A DNA stretch of 64,000 nucleotides from Acinetobacter terrestris (GCF_004331155.1 NZ_SJNZ01000002.1:1-64000); one strand, 5' to 3'; shown: positions 45,715 to 55,850, counted from the first letter of the stretch. The notes: generated by a model not told the origin, from the letters alone. Program-made: numbers and translations.

Positions 45715-47210
45715 TGTGTACCGCCAATACAAAGTGTAATCGTATTACCTGCCTGTAGGCGTTCTGCACTTGAAAGCGTTGGATTGACTTTACGTAGGGC
45801 TTTCGCCAACTCACCGGTAATTGGTTTACTGCTCTTATAGGTCATGGTCAATTCGACCAGTTTGCCATCCTGTGTACGTACATCAATGTTTTCTGCACCT
45901 TCAATTTCTTCAAGTGCCATATACAAATCATCACCTAAACGTGTAGAGACATTGCCTGAAACACTTTTCACAAAAATGGTGATGTCTTTACCGTACATTG
46001 AACGATTTTTAGAGTAGGCAAGAATTTGTGGTCCCACTTGGCTAATCGCTAAATCACCCAGTTTTTTTGCCACATTGGTTCGACATGAATCTGTAGTTGC
46101 ACCTGTCGATGACTCAGTACGAGTTTCACCGCCCATTAAAGTGCCATCATCTACAGAATAAATTTTAAAACTGACTGCGCCGTCGCAAACAAACTGTCCT
46201 GTTGCTTGTGAACGACCACGGTCATAAATGTACGAACTTCCCGCCATAAACCAATCGGCTTTTTCCTTACGTGCCGCAACTGCCAATTTCGCAAGCTCTG
46301 TATCACTTAAAAGCTGTTGAATAGTCAGGCTGCGACCTTTCAGGTAAGTACTACGAAAAATATCGGAATCCAACAAGCGTAAATCGTAACGGGAAGCTGC
46401 AGCGGCAATTGCATTTAAGGTTTGATTGTCATGTTCAGCTTTAGTACTTGGTGTCTGATATTCCACATATTTCACAAAGCTTTGAATATCGTTCTGGCGT
46501 TCAGATTGACTGTAATTTGCCGATTCACTGGCGTTATAACTGCTTGAAGATGCAGATTTACCCGAATTGTTATGACTTGCTGAACGTGCAGAAATGCCTG
46601 CACCAGCCCCATAATAATTGCCATAGACATAGCCTGATGCCGCTGCAGATTTGCCTTTAGACGAATAAGAACTGCTGTCGCTTGCTTTGGCACTTTCACT
46701 CGCTTTATAGCTAGCATCTTCATCATAGCTATAGCTACGATCGGAGAAATATGAAGTAAATTCTTTTACCGGTTTAGAGTTATCTTTAGGTACACCGAAA
46801 TATTCGTCCATAACAATCATGATTGGGCTTGAACGACTGTTCTTTTTAGAGAGACCAAAATCATTCAGAATAGAGCGGAATTCTTGGTCGTCCATTTCCA
46901 AGCTAATTTGAGTCACTAACTCATTCTTGCCTTGAGTCGAACTTCCACGATTCATGATATAGGTCGGATCAACTTGCTTCACAATTTCATCTAAATACTG
47001 TTGTGCCTCACCCATGGCTTGTGGACCATTTATTTTTTTGATCATTGCAATGACGGCATCTGTTTTCGCATTGTTGAATGCCTGGTTACGTGTGCCATTC
47101 GGATCTTTTTTGATAATAGCTGCTTTACCCTCACCATTTACTTTAATGATTTCTGCATTGGCAATTTGTCCTGCAAATATACACATGAGCGTCAATACGG
47201 TTTTTTTCAT
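45705..47210 (-). CDS. Exported protein with CsgG/TolB-like region and Ser/Tyr-rich linker (first gene of operon)
   Basis: Protein of 501 aa, signal peptide ending I-A-N-A-E. Residues about 22-130 resemble the N-terminal domain of FlgT (V-N-G-E-G-K-A-A-I, then a helix with A-F-N-N-A-K-T-D-A-V). About 155-245 is a long low-complexity Ser/Ala/Tyr/Gly/Lys linker. About 250-405 has a CsgG/TolB-like pattern: A-D-W-F-M-A-G-S-S-Y-I-Y-D-R-G followed by F-K-I-Y-S-V-D-D-G-T-L. The C-terminal 100 residues include a Cys pair (T-L-C, T-Q-C). Acinetobacter has no flagellum, so a flagellar role is unlikely; an outer-membrane or secretion-related assembly is possible. Confidence 0.75.
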   Translation of the reverse strand: MKKTVLTLMCIFAGQIANAEIIKVNGEGKAAIIKKDPNGTRNQAFNNAKTDAVIAMIKKINGPQAMGEAQQYLDEIVKQVDPTYIMNRGSSTQGKNELVTQISLEMDDQEFRSILNDFGLSKKNSRSSPIMIVMDEYFGVPKDNSKPVKEFTSYFSDRSYSYDEDASYKASESAKASDSSSYSSKGKSAAASGYVYGNYYGAGAGISARSASHNNSGKSASSSSYNASESANYSQSERQNDIQSFVKYVEYQTPSTKAEHDNQTLNAIAAAASRYDLRLLDSDIFRSTYLKGRSLTIQQLLSDTELAKLAVAARKEKADWFMAGSSYIYDRGRSQATGQFVCDGAVSFKIYSVDDGTLMGGETRTESSTGATTDSCRTNVAKKLGDLAISQVGPQILAYSKNRSMYGKDITIFVKSVSGNVSTRLGDDLYMALEEIEGAENIDVRTQDGKLVELTMTYKSSKPITGELAKALRKVNPTLSSAERLQAGNTITLCIGGTQCK

Positions 47211-47428
47211 CTTTTTACCTTTTTCACTAAAGTTTTTTTGGGTATTACAACTTTTACATTTTGTTTATTTTTTACGTGATTTATAAATCTACAAAAAACC
47301 AACAAATAATAAACACATTTTAATATTAACTCCATCACATAATTTTATTTTTTATTGATTTTCAATAAATTATAAATATTTAACTTATTATTTAGAAACT
47401 CTAAACAAAAAATTCTTAGATTAAGGGC

Positions 47429-47480
47429 GAGTTTTAAATGAGTTTTAAATGAGTTTTAAATGAGTTTTAAATGAGTTTTT
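47429..47480. repeat. 11-bp tandem repeat, four units plus a partial
   Basis: GAGTTTTAAAT is repeated four times exactly without spacers (47429-47472), followed by a partial fifth unit. One helical turn per unit places each copy on the same DNA face. Copy number may vary by slippage. Confidence 0.9.
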
Positions 47481-47625
47481 TAAATAATTTTAAGTGTGTT
47501 CGGAGTAAGACCAATAAAGCTGATCCAAACCCAACAGGTCATAATGAAAAGAAAAATGTGAGGTGAAGCTGAATAATAAATTGAGATGCTTTTTTCAAAC
47601 CAAAATAGCCATTAAAAGACACCTG

Positions 47626-47728
47626 CCAAACTCAGCCCGCAATTTATTAACCGAATAAGCAATATGTTTTTGGCGAAAAGAAAATAAGTAAAATTGAAAT
47701 AAAAAAGAACCTGATTAACAGGCTCTTT
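47626..47728 (+). repeat. Direct repeat, copy 2: degenerate SDR 3' end and terminator
   Basis: Aligns with 42767-42870 over its whole length: CTCAGCCCGCA, the identical stretch GTTTTTGGCGAAAAGAAAAT, then the AGAACCTGAT-AACAGG hairpin. Changes include a lost T-run and one stem mismatch. The upstream part of the SDR gene is absent, so it is a gene remnant. Confidence 0.8.
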
Positions 47729-47770
47729 AAAAAACTCAATGATCCATAAAGTTTATTTTAAAAAACTCTT

Positions 47771-48430
47771 TTAGGATGGGAAAAATATTTTAATTTCTGG
47801 AAAAGTAAAACCTTTACAGGATGCCTCTGAACGCCATGCGACCGTTAACATGACATGAGCTAAATTGAAATTTTGATACGCAAATGTTCCGATTAAAGGA
47901 TGACTACATAATCCTCCATCATAAACAGGATGCACCCGAGTCTCCAGCTCATTTAAATTGAGATGTATCCCCAAGCCAGATGCTTTCAATACCGCTTCTT
48001 TTGTGGTCCAGACTTTAAACCAATAATCACGATCGTGTTCCAGTTCATTCCAGTGTTGCAATTCATTGGGGTGAAAAGCATGTGCTGCTAAAGCTTCAAA
48101 TCGTACCTTTCGGTCCAAGTCTTCAATATCCACCCCTAAATCTTGCATATGAATACTGGTGGCTAATGCATATTTTTTTTGACTATGACTATGATTAAAA
48201 TAAAATTCAGGAGATTTAATCAAATATGGTTTGCCATGTTGGGTTGTAGCAAAATCTTCTTGCTGAATGGTTGTGCCTAATTGCTGGGAGAGCAATTGAT
48301 TGCGGTAACGATAGATGGCCTGTTTTTGCTGTTGAATTTTGGTCTTGCGATCTAATTCCGTAGATAAAGGGACAATATGCTCAATTGTATCGACATCTAT
48401 ACGTATCAATCTGGTCACGTGTACACCCAT
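47771..48430 (-). CDS. 4'-phosphopantetheinyl transferase (Sfp-type)
   Basis: Transferase of 219 aa that loads CoA-derived phosphopantetheine onto carrier proteins. The Mg-binding G-V-D-I-E-D-L-D (about 103-110) and W-T-T-K-E-A-V-L-K-A-S-G-L-G-I (about 142-156) are diagnostic; F-Y-F-N-H-S-H-S is the His motif of the Sfp/HetI class. Such enzymes serve fatty-acid, siderophore or polyketide carriers; no NRPS is in the window. The start is uncertain between ATG 48430 and a GTG four codons later. Confidence 0.9.
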   Translation of the reverse strand: MGVHVTRLIRIDVDTIEHIVPLSTELDRKTKIQQQKQAIYRYRNQLLSQQLGTTIQQEDFATTQHGKPYLIKSPEFYFNHSHSQKKYALATSIHMQDLGVDIEDLDRKVRFEALAAHAFHPNELQHWNELEHDRDYWFKVWTTKEAVLKASGLGIHLNLNELETRVHPVYDGGLCSHPLIGTFAYQNFNLAHVMLTVAWRSEASCKGFTFPEIKIFFPS

Positions 48431-48461
48431 TATCCCAAAAAATATAATGACATCTTAAAAC

Positions 48462-48491
48462 AAAAAAGCCCAAAGTAAACTTCGGGCTTTT
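48462..48491 (-). terminator. Terminator after der
   Basis: AAAGCCC/GGGCTTT stem, on the minus strand followed by T residues, 19 bases beyond the der stop. Confidence 0.85.
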
Positions 48492-48510
48492 ATGATCAAT
48501 AAACGCTTAA

Positions 48511-49920
48511 TTAGCTTCTAAATTTCTTTTCAGCTTTCTTGAATTTCTGAACATAACGACGTTTACGTGCTGCAATGCGTTCATCCATTTGCGTTTTACG
48601 ACCTTCAAATGGATTTTCAGACGTTTTAAAGTCAATACGAACCGGTGTGCCTTCAAGTTTATAGACACGGCGGAATACATTTTCCAAATAGCGACGATAA
48701 TCCGCAGGTGTTTTATCAACCTTGTTACCATGCACAATGATTGTTGGTGGATTTTGACCACCCATATGGGCATAACGCATTTTAATACGTTTACCGCTAA
48801 TCATTGGCGGTTGATGGGCTTCAGTTGCATCATTCAAAATTTGGGTTAATTTCGCAGGTGAAACTTTCAAATGTGAAGAATCAAACGCACGGTGAATTGA
48901 AGGATATAACTCCCCTACACCTGTACCATGCAATGCAGAAATTAAATGCACTTTAGCCCAGGGGATAAAGTCAAAACGACGGTCGACATCAAGCTTACAT
49001 TGCTTGCGGTCGTATTCTGTCATATTGTCCCATTTGTTGATTGCAATCACCATTGCCCGGCCCGCTTCTAAAGCATAGCCAATCAAATGTAGATCTTGTT
49101 CAACCACGCCTTCACGTGCATCCAACACCACAACCACAACGTGAGCGTCTTTAATGGCTTGCAAAGTTTTCACGATTGAGAATTTCTCAACCATTTCATC
49201 TACCTTGCCTTTACGACGTACACCTGCAGTATCAATCAGCGTGTATTTCTGCTCATTCCGTTCATACGGAATATAAATAGAATCACGCGTGGTACCTGGC
49301 ATGTCATAAACCACAACACGCTCTTCACCCAGTAAACGGTTAACCAAAGTCGATTTTCCGACATTCGGACGACCAATGACGGCTAAGCGTAAACCGGTGT
49401 TCTGATCATGTAACTCAGGATCTTCATCCTCAGGAACATCTTCAAGTACATCTTCAAGCATTTGAGCGACACCACGACCGTGGCTTGCTGCAACATGCAT
49501 GGGTTCGCCAAAGCCGAGTTGATAAAATTCAACCACTGCAGCTTCTGCATGTACACCATCAACTTTGTTTGCAACCAAGTAAACTTTTTTCCCGAGGGTA
49601 CGAAGTTCTCGTGCAATTTGTTCATCTGACGCTAGTAATCCCGCACGCGCATCAACAACAAAAACAATAATATCGGCTTCATTAATGGCTGTTTTTGATT
49701 GCTCAGCCATATATGAATCAATACCGGCTTCACTTTCGCCGATACCGCCTGTATCGACTACAATGAAGGATTTATTTTGGAATACTGCATCGCCATATTT
49801 GCGGTCACGAGTAAGACCAGCAAAGTCAGCAACGAGTGCATCACGACTCTTGGTAATCTGGTTAAATAACGTTGATTTACCGACGTTCGGACGTCCAATT
49901 AGCGCAATTACGGGTTTCAT
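48511..49920 (-). CDS. der: Ribosome biogenesis GTPase Der (EngA)
   Basis: Essential 50S assembly factor (469 aa) with two tandem GTPase domains and a KH-like C-terminal domain. The P-loop G-R-P-N-V-G-K-S-T occurs twice (about 8-16 and 182-190), as do D-T-G/A-G and N-K-W/V-D. The C-terminal end is basic. It lies 3 bp after bamB, the conserved bamB-der order. Confidence 0.98.
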   Translation of the reverse strand: MKPVIALIGRPNVGKSTLFNQITKSRDALVADFAGLTRDRKYGDAVFQNKSFIVVDTGGIGESEAGIDSYMAEQSKTAINEADIIVFVVDARAGLLASDEQIARELRTLGKKVYLVANKVDGVHAEAAVVEFYQLGFGEPMHVAASHGRGVAQMLEDVLEDVPEDEDPELHDQNTGLRLAVIGRPNVGKSTLVNRLLGEERVVVYDMPGTTRDSIYIPYERNEQKYTLIDTAGVRRKGKVDEMVEKFSIVKTLQAIKDAHVVVVVLDAREGVVEQDLHLIGYALEAGRAMVIAINKWDNMTEYDRKQCKLDVDRRFDFIPWAKVHLISALHGTGVGELYPSIHRAFDSSHLKVSPAKLTQILNDATEAHQPPMISGKRIKMRYAHMGGQNPPTIIVHGNKVDKTPADYRRYLENVFRRVYKLEGTPVRIDFKTSENPFEGRKTQMDERIAARKRRYVQKFKKAEKKFRS

Positions 49921-49923
49921 AAA

Positions 49924-51075
49924 TTAACGGTTCTGCCAAACGCTTAACGCGCCCTTTCTGGTGGAGACATATAGTTGTCCATCAATTTCGCGTAGTGAAC
50001 GTACTTCACCACTTGTTTTTGATCGACCAATGAGTTGCCCAGAAGTTGGATCGATCAGGTGCAATACACCATCTAGATCACCAACCACAAGGTCTTGTCC
50101 GAGCACAACAGGATTACTGAGCTGACGATTGAGCAAGCTATCGTTTTGCCATAATTGCTCACCTGTTGTGAGTGCATAAGCAGTGATTTTTCCATCTGCC
50201 TGTGCAACAAAAACGGTATTATTCATTACTTCTGGACGTTGAATACTGCTTGCATCTTCACTCCACACCACTTGTTGTGAAGCCAAATCTGTAACAGTGA
50301 CTTGTCCTTGGAAACTGGTTGTTACAAGAAACTGACCTGCAACAACTGGATCGCCATCAATATCATTGAGGCGTTGAATATCTGAACGGCCATCGCTTAC
50401 TGCAACACGGCGCTGCATACGCGGTACGCCACTGAGTATATCAAGGGCATACACATAGGCATTTGATGAAGCAATCAATACCGTACGCGGATCGAGTGCG
50501 ACCGGAGATGCCATTCCACGTAAGCTAAATTGTACATTAGGAAGGTTATATGTCCAAACTTGCTGACCGGTGGCAAGGTCATGTCCATAAACAGTGCCAT
50601 CATTACTGACGGTAATCACACGACCGGACTGGATCAATGAAGTCGATAAAATTGATCCAGTTAATTGTGCAGTCCACTTTTGCTCGCCTGTCGCCTGATC
50701 TAAAGCAAACAGTTGACCTTTTTTATTGCCAACAACAACAGTGCCTTCACCCGCTTCCACACCAGAACTTAAGCCCTGCTTAGAAACTTTTTTCTCCCAG
50801 ACACGTTGCTTACCTTGATAAGCCGCGACTTCACCTTCTGGATCTAGGGCAAATATCACACCGTTATCTACATCTAAACGCAGACGTAATGGATCTGCTT
50901 TCGAGGTTGATGAAACACTTTGAGAAAATACCGGAACAAGACTTTTGGCTTGGGCCAACTTAGGTAACGGATTCGGTTTGACCTCTTCCACTTTAATTTT
51001 ATTGGTTGAACAGCCAACAAGTGCGAATGTTAAAATTGTCAGCGCAAACGGTATTTTGTATTTTCTATCCATCAT
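49924..51075 (-). CDS. bamB: Outer-membrane assembly lipoprotein BamB
   Basis: Eight-bladed beta-propeller lipoprotein of the BAM complex (383 aa), which inserts outer-membrane proteins such as the TonB receptors and the usher of this window. Lipobox V-G-C with Cys22; PQQ-like propeller motifs recur (D-Q-A-T-G-E-Q-K-W, D-L-A-T-G-Q-Q-V-W, T-T-G-E-Q-L-W). Two adjacent ATGs (51075, 51072) overlap the yfgM stop, giving translational coupling. Confidence 0.96.
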   Translation of the reverse strand: MMDRKYKIPFALTILTFALVGCSTNKIKVEEVKPNPLPKLAQAKSLVPVFSQSVSSTSKADPLRLRLDVDNGVIFALDPEGEVAAYQGKQRVWEKKVSKQGLSSGVEAGEGTVVVGNKKGQLFALDQATGEQKWTAQLTGSILSTSLIQSGRVITVSNDGTVYGHDLATGQQVWTYNLPNVQFSLRGMASPVALDPRTVLIASSNAYVYALDILSGVPRMQRRVAVSDGRSDIQRLNDIDGDPVVAGQFLVTTSFQGQVTVTDLASQQVVWSEDASSIQRPEVMNNTVFVAQADGKITAYALTTGEQLWQNDSLLNRQLSNPVVLGQDLVVGDLDGVLHLIDPTSGQLIGRSKTSGEVRSLREIDGQLYVSTRKGALSVWQNR

Positions 51076-51773
51076 GACTCATCCACTTGTGTTTCTAAAA
51101 TTGGTCGTTCCACATCAGGATCATCAACTAAAACGCCGACACTTTCGAGTTTAATTTGTAAAACTTGACGCTCCTGCTGACGCTCAACCAGTGCATCCCA
51201 TGCACTCTGGTACGATTTTTTAGCATTTTCTATATCATTTTTAGCAACATACACATCACCCAGCGCTTCATCAGCAGTCGCTTTAAAAGCGGGATCTGTC
51301 ACTGCAACCAATGTCTTTAATGCATCATCATATTTCTTTTGTGCAAGTTGAGCATAAGCCAAGCGCAGCTTAACCAACTGAACCAGACCGGCATCATCAA
51401 GCTGAGAATTTTCAACTTTCTTTAACGCTCTTTCTGCGTGTGCATAATCCGCTTTGTCATAAGCCAGTTTAGCCATCAACAATTGCGTTTGAATGGCTTG
51501 GGCAGAATCTGGGGCTTCTTTTACAATTTTGTCCGCAGTTGCAGACAAGGCATTAAATACGTTGGCATCGCCTTGCGCATTTTTAGCATCATCCATCAAC
51601 TGTTGAACCTTGGCTGTTTCCATCTGAGATTCAGCCAGGTTTTTCTTCTGCCAATATTCCCATCCGAAAAAGGCAATCAACGCAATTAAAATCCCACTAA
51701 TCATGGCAGAGCCATATTTCTTAGTGAAAGATTTCAAGCTATCAAGTTGTTCTTCATCACTCAATGCGTTCAT
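51072..51773 (-). CDS. yfgM: YfgM-like membrane-anchored TPR protein
   Basis: Inner-membrane protein of 233 aa: a short cytoplasmic end, one helix (about 22-42, I-S-G-I-L-I-A-L-I-A-F-F-G), then a periplasmic tetratricopeptide domain (D-K-A-D-Y-A-H-A-E-R-A-L, K-Y-D-D-A-L-K-T-L). In E. coli YfgM links the Sec translocon to periplasmic chaperones. It stands between hisS and bamB in the conserved order. Confidence 0.92.
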   Translation of the reverse strand: MNALSDEEQLDSLKSFTKKYGSAMISGILIALIAFFGWEYWQKKNLAESQMETAKVQQLMDDAKNAQGDANVFNALSATADKIVKEAPDSAQAIQTQLLMAKLAYDKADYAHAERALKKVENSQLDDAGLVQLVKLRLAYAQLAQKKYDDALKTLVAVTDPAFKATADEALGDVYVAKNDIENAKKSYQSAWDALVERQQERQVLQIKLESVGVLVDDPDVERPILETQVDES

Positions 51774-51803
51774 GTGATTACCTTTTCCTTATGTTTTTTA
51801 AGC

Positions 51804-53099
51804 TTATTTTGAAGAAAATTTTTCAATGAAAAATGGCACAATATTCGCCACAACAACATCAGTTTGCTCAGCGGTCGCCAATTCTTTCACAGCTAATTGC
51901 TGAGCTTCCCACTCACGTTCACCTGCAATCACAGCAAAAATAGCGCCTGATTGATCCGCTTTTTTCATCTGAGATTTCATCGAACCTTGTGAACCGACTT
52001 TCAGGCGAATATCGCTATTTGCCGCTTCCAGCTGGTTACGAATTTGTTCTGCAAGTACCAAGGCTTTCCCTTGTGATGCAGGATCCGACAACAAGAATAC
52101 TTCACAATCGCGTACAGGTGTATGGTCTTCAACCTGCTCAAGTAGAAGCAGTAAACGCTCCATCCCCATCGCAAAACCAACTGCAGGTACAGACTGATCA
52201 GCCTTACCTTTCAATTGCCCTACAAGGCCATCATAACGACCACCGGCACAAACTGTTCCTTGTGAACCCAAGTGCGTAGTTGTCCATTCAAAGACAGTTT
52301 TGTTGTAGTAGTCCAGACCACGAACCAGTTTCTGGTTGATCACGAAGCTAATACCAGCGTCAGTTAAATACTGCTGCAATTGCGCAAAATGCGCCAAAGT
52401 TTCTTCACCCATAAAGTCGTGAAGTTTCGGTGCATTTTCAAGAATTTGTTGCGTACGTGCATCTTTAGAATCGAGAATACGCAGCGGATTGGTTTCTAAA
52501 CGACGCTGTGAATCTTCATCCAGTTCTGCTTTATGTGACGTTAAGAATTCCACCAATGCAGCGCGATATTCCGCACGTTCGTCTGATTCACCTAAAGTGT
52601 TCAATTCAAGTTGAACTTTATCAGCAACACCCATGCGTTTCCACAAACGCGCAGTCATCAAAATCAATTCTGCTTCCATATCTGGTGTAGCCACACCAAA
52701 TGTTTCCACACCAAATTGATGGAACTGACGGTAACGGCCTTTTTGTGGCTTTTCATAACGGAACATTGGTCCGACATACCACACACGAGGGGTCGCACCG
52801 CGAAGCAAATTATGTTCGAGCATGGCACGTACACAACCTGCAGTCCCTTCAGGACGCAAAGTCAAAGACTCAGGTGGATTACCCTTATCTAGGAAAGTGT
52901 ACATTTCTTTTTCAACAATATCCGTCGCATCACCAATTGAACGTTTGAACAGATTGGTCTGTTCAACAATCGGCAAACGGATTTGCTGGTAGCCATAAGC
53001 ATCCATAAGTGATGCTAAATGTTGCTCAAGACGTCTCCACGCAGCAGTTTGCGTTGGAAGAATGTCATTAAAACCTTTGATTGCGACAATTGAACTCAT
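51804..53099 (-). CDS. hisS: Histidyl-tRNA synthetase
   Basis: Class II synthetase of 431 aa. The N-terminal G-F-N-D-I-L-P, motif 2 ([14 protein letters not shown]), the histidine-specific L-V-R-G-L-D-Y-Y and A-G-G-R-Y-D-G-L, and motif 3 G-F-A-M-G-M-E-R are all present, as is the C-terminal anticodon domain. It lies 3 bp after ispG. Confidence 0.98.
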   Translation of the reverse strand: MSSIVAIKGFNDILPTQTAAWRRLEQHLASLMDAYGYQQIRLPIVEQTNLFKRSIGDATDIVEKEMYTFLDKGNPPESLTLRPEGTAGCVRAMLEHNLLRGATPRVWYVGPMFRYEKPQKGRYRQFHQFGVETFGVATPDMEAELILMTARLWKRMGVADKVQLELNTLGESDERAEYRAALVEFLTSHKAELDEDSQRRLETNPLRILDSKDARTQQILENAPKLHDFMGEETLAHFAQLQQYLTDAGISFVINQKLVRGLDYYNKTVFEWTTTHLGSQGTVCAGGRYDGLVGQLKGKADQSVPAVGFAMGMERLLLLLEQVEDHTPVRDCEVFLLSDPASQGKALVLAEQIRNQLEAANSDIRLKVGSQGSMKSQMKKADQSGAIFAVIAGEREWEAQQLAVKELATAEQTDVVVANIVPFFIEKFSSK

Positions 53100-53102
53100 G
53101 AT

Positions 53103-54224
53103 CTACTCAGAAAAACCTGTGCGAATAATCTCTTTAGATTTAGCTTTTTCAAGCTCTAGAACGCGTTGACGAACCATCGTTTCGATTTCATCAACCAGTT
53201 GATTGGTATCGATTAAATGGCTTTTCTCGCCATTACGATACACCAGTGAACGCGGACTTGCACCTACAACGCCAATATCGGCTTCTTTGGCTTCGCCCGG
53301 ACCATTCACCTTACACCCGATCACGGACACATCCATGGGGGTACGAATATCTTCCAAACGCTCTTCCAGTGATTGCATCACTTTAATCACGTTAAATTCC
53401 TGGCGCGAACAGCTTGGGCAGGCAATAAAGTTAATGCCGTTAGAACGAAGCCCCAATGATTTTAAAATATCAAAACCAATTTTCACTTCTTCTTCAGGCT
53501 CTGCTGCCAAGGAAATACGCATGGTATCGCCAATGCCTTCCATCAACAGGCCGCCCAAAGCAATCGCTGATTTCACTGAACCAGTCCGGTAAATGCCGGC
53601 TTCAGTCACACCCAAATGCAGTGGATTATCGATTTGCGCTGACAATAAACGGTAAGCATCCATGGTCAAAAACACATTTGATGCTTTCACCGAAATCTTG
53701 AATTCCTGGAAATCCAGACGGTCTAAAATATCGATATGGCGCATCGCAGATTCAAGTAATGCCTGACCTGTCGGCTCGCCATATTTTTTCTGAATATCTT
53801 TTTCCAGTGAACCGGCATTTACACCAATACGCATGGAAATATCGTTATGACGTGCCGCAGCCACCACTTCACGAATTTTTGCTTCCGAACCAATATTGCC
53901 CGGATTGATCCGCAAGCAATCTGCACCAGCATCGGCCACAGCCAAAGCAATTTTATAGTCGAAATGAATATCGGCAACCAAGGGTACTGTAACTTGCTTA
54001 CGGATTTCACCGAATGCTGCTGCTGCTTCCATTGAAGGTACAGAAACACGCATGATGTCCGCACCGACATCGGCACAGCGCTGAATTTGTGCAACAGTTG
54101 CCGCGACATCACAGGTTTCAGTATTGGTCATACTCTGGATGCTAATCGGTGCATCACCACCTACATAGACGGAACCAACACGAATTTTACGAGTGGGACG
54201 GCGCTTAATCGGATTTTCAATCAT
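53103..54224 (-). CDS. ispG: 4-hydroxy-3-methylbut-2-en-1-yl diphosphate synthase
   Basis: [4Fe-4S] enzyme (373 aa) of the MEP isoprenoid pathway. The TIM barrel starts R-K-I-R-V-G and carries [10 protein letters not shown]; the cluster ligands are in F-I-A-C-P-S-C-S-R and [11 protein letters not shown], followed by a catalytic Glu. The gene lies between rodZ and hisS, as in many gamma-proteobacteria. Confidence 0.98.
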   Translation of the reverse strand: MIENPIKRRPTRKIRVGSVYVGGDAPISIQSMTNTETCDVAATVAQIQRCADVGADIMRVSVPSMEAAAAFGEIRKQVTVPLVADIHFDYKIALAVADAGADCLRINPGNIGSEAKIREVVAAARHNDISMRIGVNAGSLEKDIQKKYGEPTGQALLESAMRHIDILDRLDFQEFKISVKASNVFLTMDAYRLLSAQIDNPLHLGVTEAGIYRTGSVKSAIALGGLLMEGIGDTMRISLAAEPEEEVKIGFDILKSLGLRSNGINFIACPSCSRQEFNVIKVMQSLEERLEDIRTPMDVSVIGCKVNGPGEAKEADIGVVGASPRSLVYRNGEKSHLIDTNQLVDEIETMVRQRVLELEKAKSKEIIRTGFSE

Positions 54225-54248
54225 TAATATCGCTCTTCTCTTTACCCA

Positions 54249-55037
54249 TTAACGTGACAAACGGAAATCTGCTTTGCTATTCACTGTATAAGGTGACAAC
54301 GCAATATTTTCATTATTCAAGGTTAAGGTTACAGCTGATGCATCATCCAGACGAATTTGGAATGGAGTTTCACCATTTAATTTCACTGTCGATGCCTGAC
54401 GACCTGTTGCCAGAACTTTACCGGTTGAATCCACAATATGCACAGAGGTTGGACGGCTAAACTGAAGTTCCAGTTGATCACCCGATACAGCGGTTGAATT
54501 ATCTAAATTCAATACTTCCACGTCAGATTGTGCTGGGGTAGTTTCTGGGCCATCTTCTTTATTTGACGACATGTTTTGCACAGCTATCACGGCAGCAACT
54601 ACAGCAAACAGCACCACTAAAGCAATAACACTACGTTTTAACCATTTCTTATTGCGATCACGATTTGAACCTGGCAGTTTGCCCATGATCTTAATCGGTG
54701 AATTGTTTAAGGCATGATTCGGCAATAATCCTGTATCATTTTGATAAATTTCATCAAAACGTTGAATAATTGCGCTTGCATCGACCTTTAAATATTTGGC
54801 ATAAATACGGTAGTAACCTTTAATAAAGGTCGCTTCCGGCAAAGCTTTATAATCATCTTGTTCTAAAGCTGTCAAAGTTTTCACTTGCATGTTCAAATCT
54901 TTGGCAGCGTCATTTAATTCACGCTTTTGTGCAATTCGAATTTGACGTAAGTACTCACCTGGACGCTGAACATTTCCTAATGCATTGGGTACTACGCTTG
55001 AACCATTTGATTGCTGTGAATTAGGATTTACTTCCAT
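54249..55037 (-). CDS. rodZ: RodZ-like cell-shape protein
   Basis: Bitopic membrane protein of 262 aa. The cytoplasmic part holds a helix-turn-helix (HTH_25, about 28-95: P-G-E-Y-L-R-Q-I-R, L-E-Q-D-D-Y-K-A-L-P-E, F-I-K-G-Y-Y-R), which in RodZ contacts MreB. One helix follows at about 135-155, then a periplasmic DUF4115-type beta domain at the C-terminus. The gene overlaps pilF by 10 bases. Confidence 0.92.
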   Translation of the reverse strand: MEVNPNSQQSNGSSVVPNALGNVQRPGEYLRQIRIAQKRELNDAAKDLNMQVKTLTALEQDDYKALPEATFIKGYYRIYAKYLKVDASAIIQRFDEIYQNDTGLLPNHALNNSPIKIMGKLPGSNRDRNKKWLKRSVIALVVLFAVVAAVIAVQNMSSNKEDGPETTPAQSDVEVLNLDNSTAVSGDQLELQFSRPTSVHIVDSTGKVLATGRQASTVKLNGETPFQIRLDDASAVTLTLNNENIALSPYTVNSKADFRLSR

Positions 55038-55834
55038 ACGGCCTCAGTACTGTACTGTAATTGCAGATAACGTTGGTATTCCGGACTTTCCGGGAAAAGC
55101 GCACGCAATTGATTGACTAGTGCCTGCATTCCCATCGTGTCACTATTTGCCCGTGCATTTCGGATACCAATCCAGAGCGCACGCGCACCTTGATTCTTTT
55201 GACCTACACCACGCACAAACTGTTCATACAACTGTGTCGCAGCAGTGGTCTGCTGTTTCAAATAAAAAATTTCGGACAACTCTAACATTGAAATAGAGGA
55301 ATCGCGATTTACTTGTAGGGCCTGTTTGAATGATTTTTCAGCATTCGTCATGTCACCTAGTTTTAAGTAAATGCGTCCAACATTTTCCAGTGCTTTATAG
55401 CGCTGATCATAACCCAATGTTGTCGCAGCTACATTGAGTTGCTCAATCGCATCATTATAACGCTCAATTTGATACAAATAAGTACCGTAGTTGTTACGCG
55501 CTTGTGCATTTTTCGGATCCGCAGAAATGGCACGCTTAAAATATGCGTCTGCTTTATCCATACTGACTTTACTGCCCTCTTGTTGCAGTAAAATCCCCAT
55601 CATCATATTCGCAGCGGAATCTCGAGAATTCATTTCAAGCGCTTGATCTAAAGTACGCTTTGCAGAATCCAGATCACCGGATTTAATATATTCTGCAGCC
55701 AATTGAGTGCGAACTTTAACTGCTTTTTCTGGATCTTTCTTCACCATTGTTGTCTGTGTCTGACAAGCAGTGATAAAAATAGCAGACATACAAATCGTTG
55801 TAATAAAAGCTAATTTATATGCGGGCTTTCTCAA
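55028..55834 (-). CDS. pilF: Type IV pilus assembly lipoprotein PilF (PilW), TTG start
   Basis: Outer-membrane lipoprotein with about five TPRs (268 aa) that helps the PilQ secretin assemble. From TTG 55834, six bases after AGGGGA, the protein begins M-R-K-P-A-Y-K and has a proper lipoprotein signal with lipobox I-T-A-C. The longer ATG frames would put over 30 charged residues before the signal and overlap rlmN. TPRs start at about 45 (A-A-E-Y-I-K-S-G-D-L-D-S-A). Order rlmN-pilF-rodZ-ispG is standard. Confidence 0.93.
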   Translation of the reverse strand: MRKPAYKLAFITTICMSAIFITACQTQTTMVKKDPEKAVKVRTQLAAEYIKSGDLDSAKRTLDQALEMNSRDSAANMMMGILLQQEGSKVSMDKADAYFKRAISADPKNAQARNNYGTYLYQIERYNDAIEQLNVAATTLGYDQRYKALENVGRIYLKLGDMTNAEKSFKQALQVNRDSSISMLELSEIFYLKQQTTAATQLYEQFVRGVGQKNQGARALWIGIRNARANSDTMGMQALVNQLRALFPESPEYQRYLQLQYSTEAVWK

Positions 55835-55850
55835 TTGACGTCCCCTTTTA

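Larger units (their letters stand above)
47211..47770. other. AT-rich gap upstream of the exported-protein operon
   Basis: This 560-bp gap has no gene. It must contain the operon promoter (minus strand) near 47215-47300, in extremely AT-rich DNA. Further right it holds an 11-bp tandem repeat (47429-47480) and a degenerate copy of the SDR gene tail (47626-47728). Confidence 0.6.

Noticed and set aside
47429-47480. Possible CRISPR array
   Set aside because: The 11-bp units are contiguous without spacers, and no cas genes are nearby.
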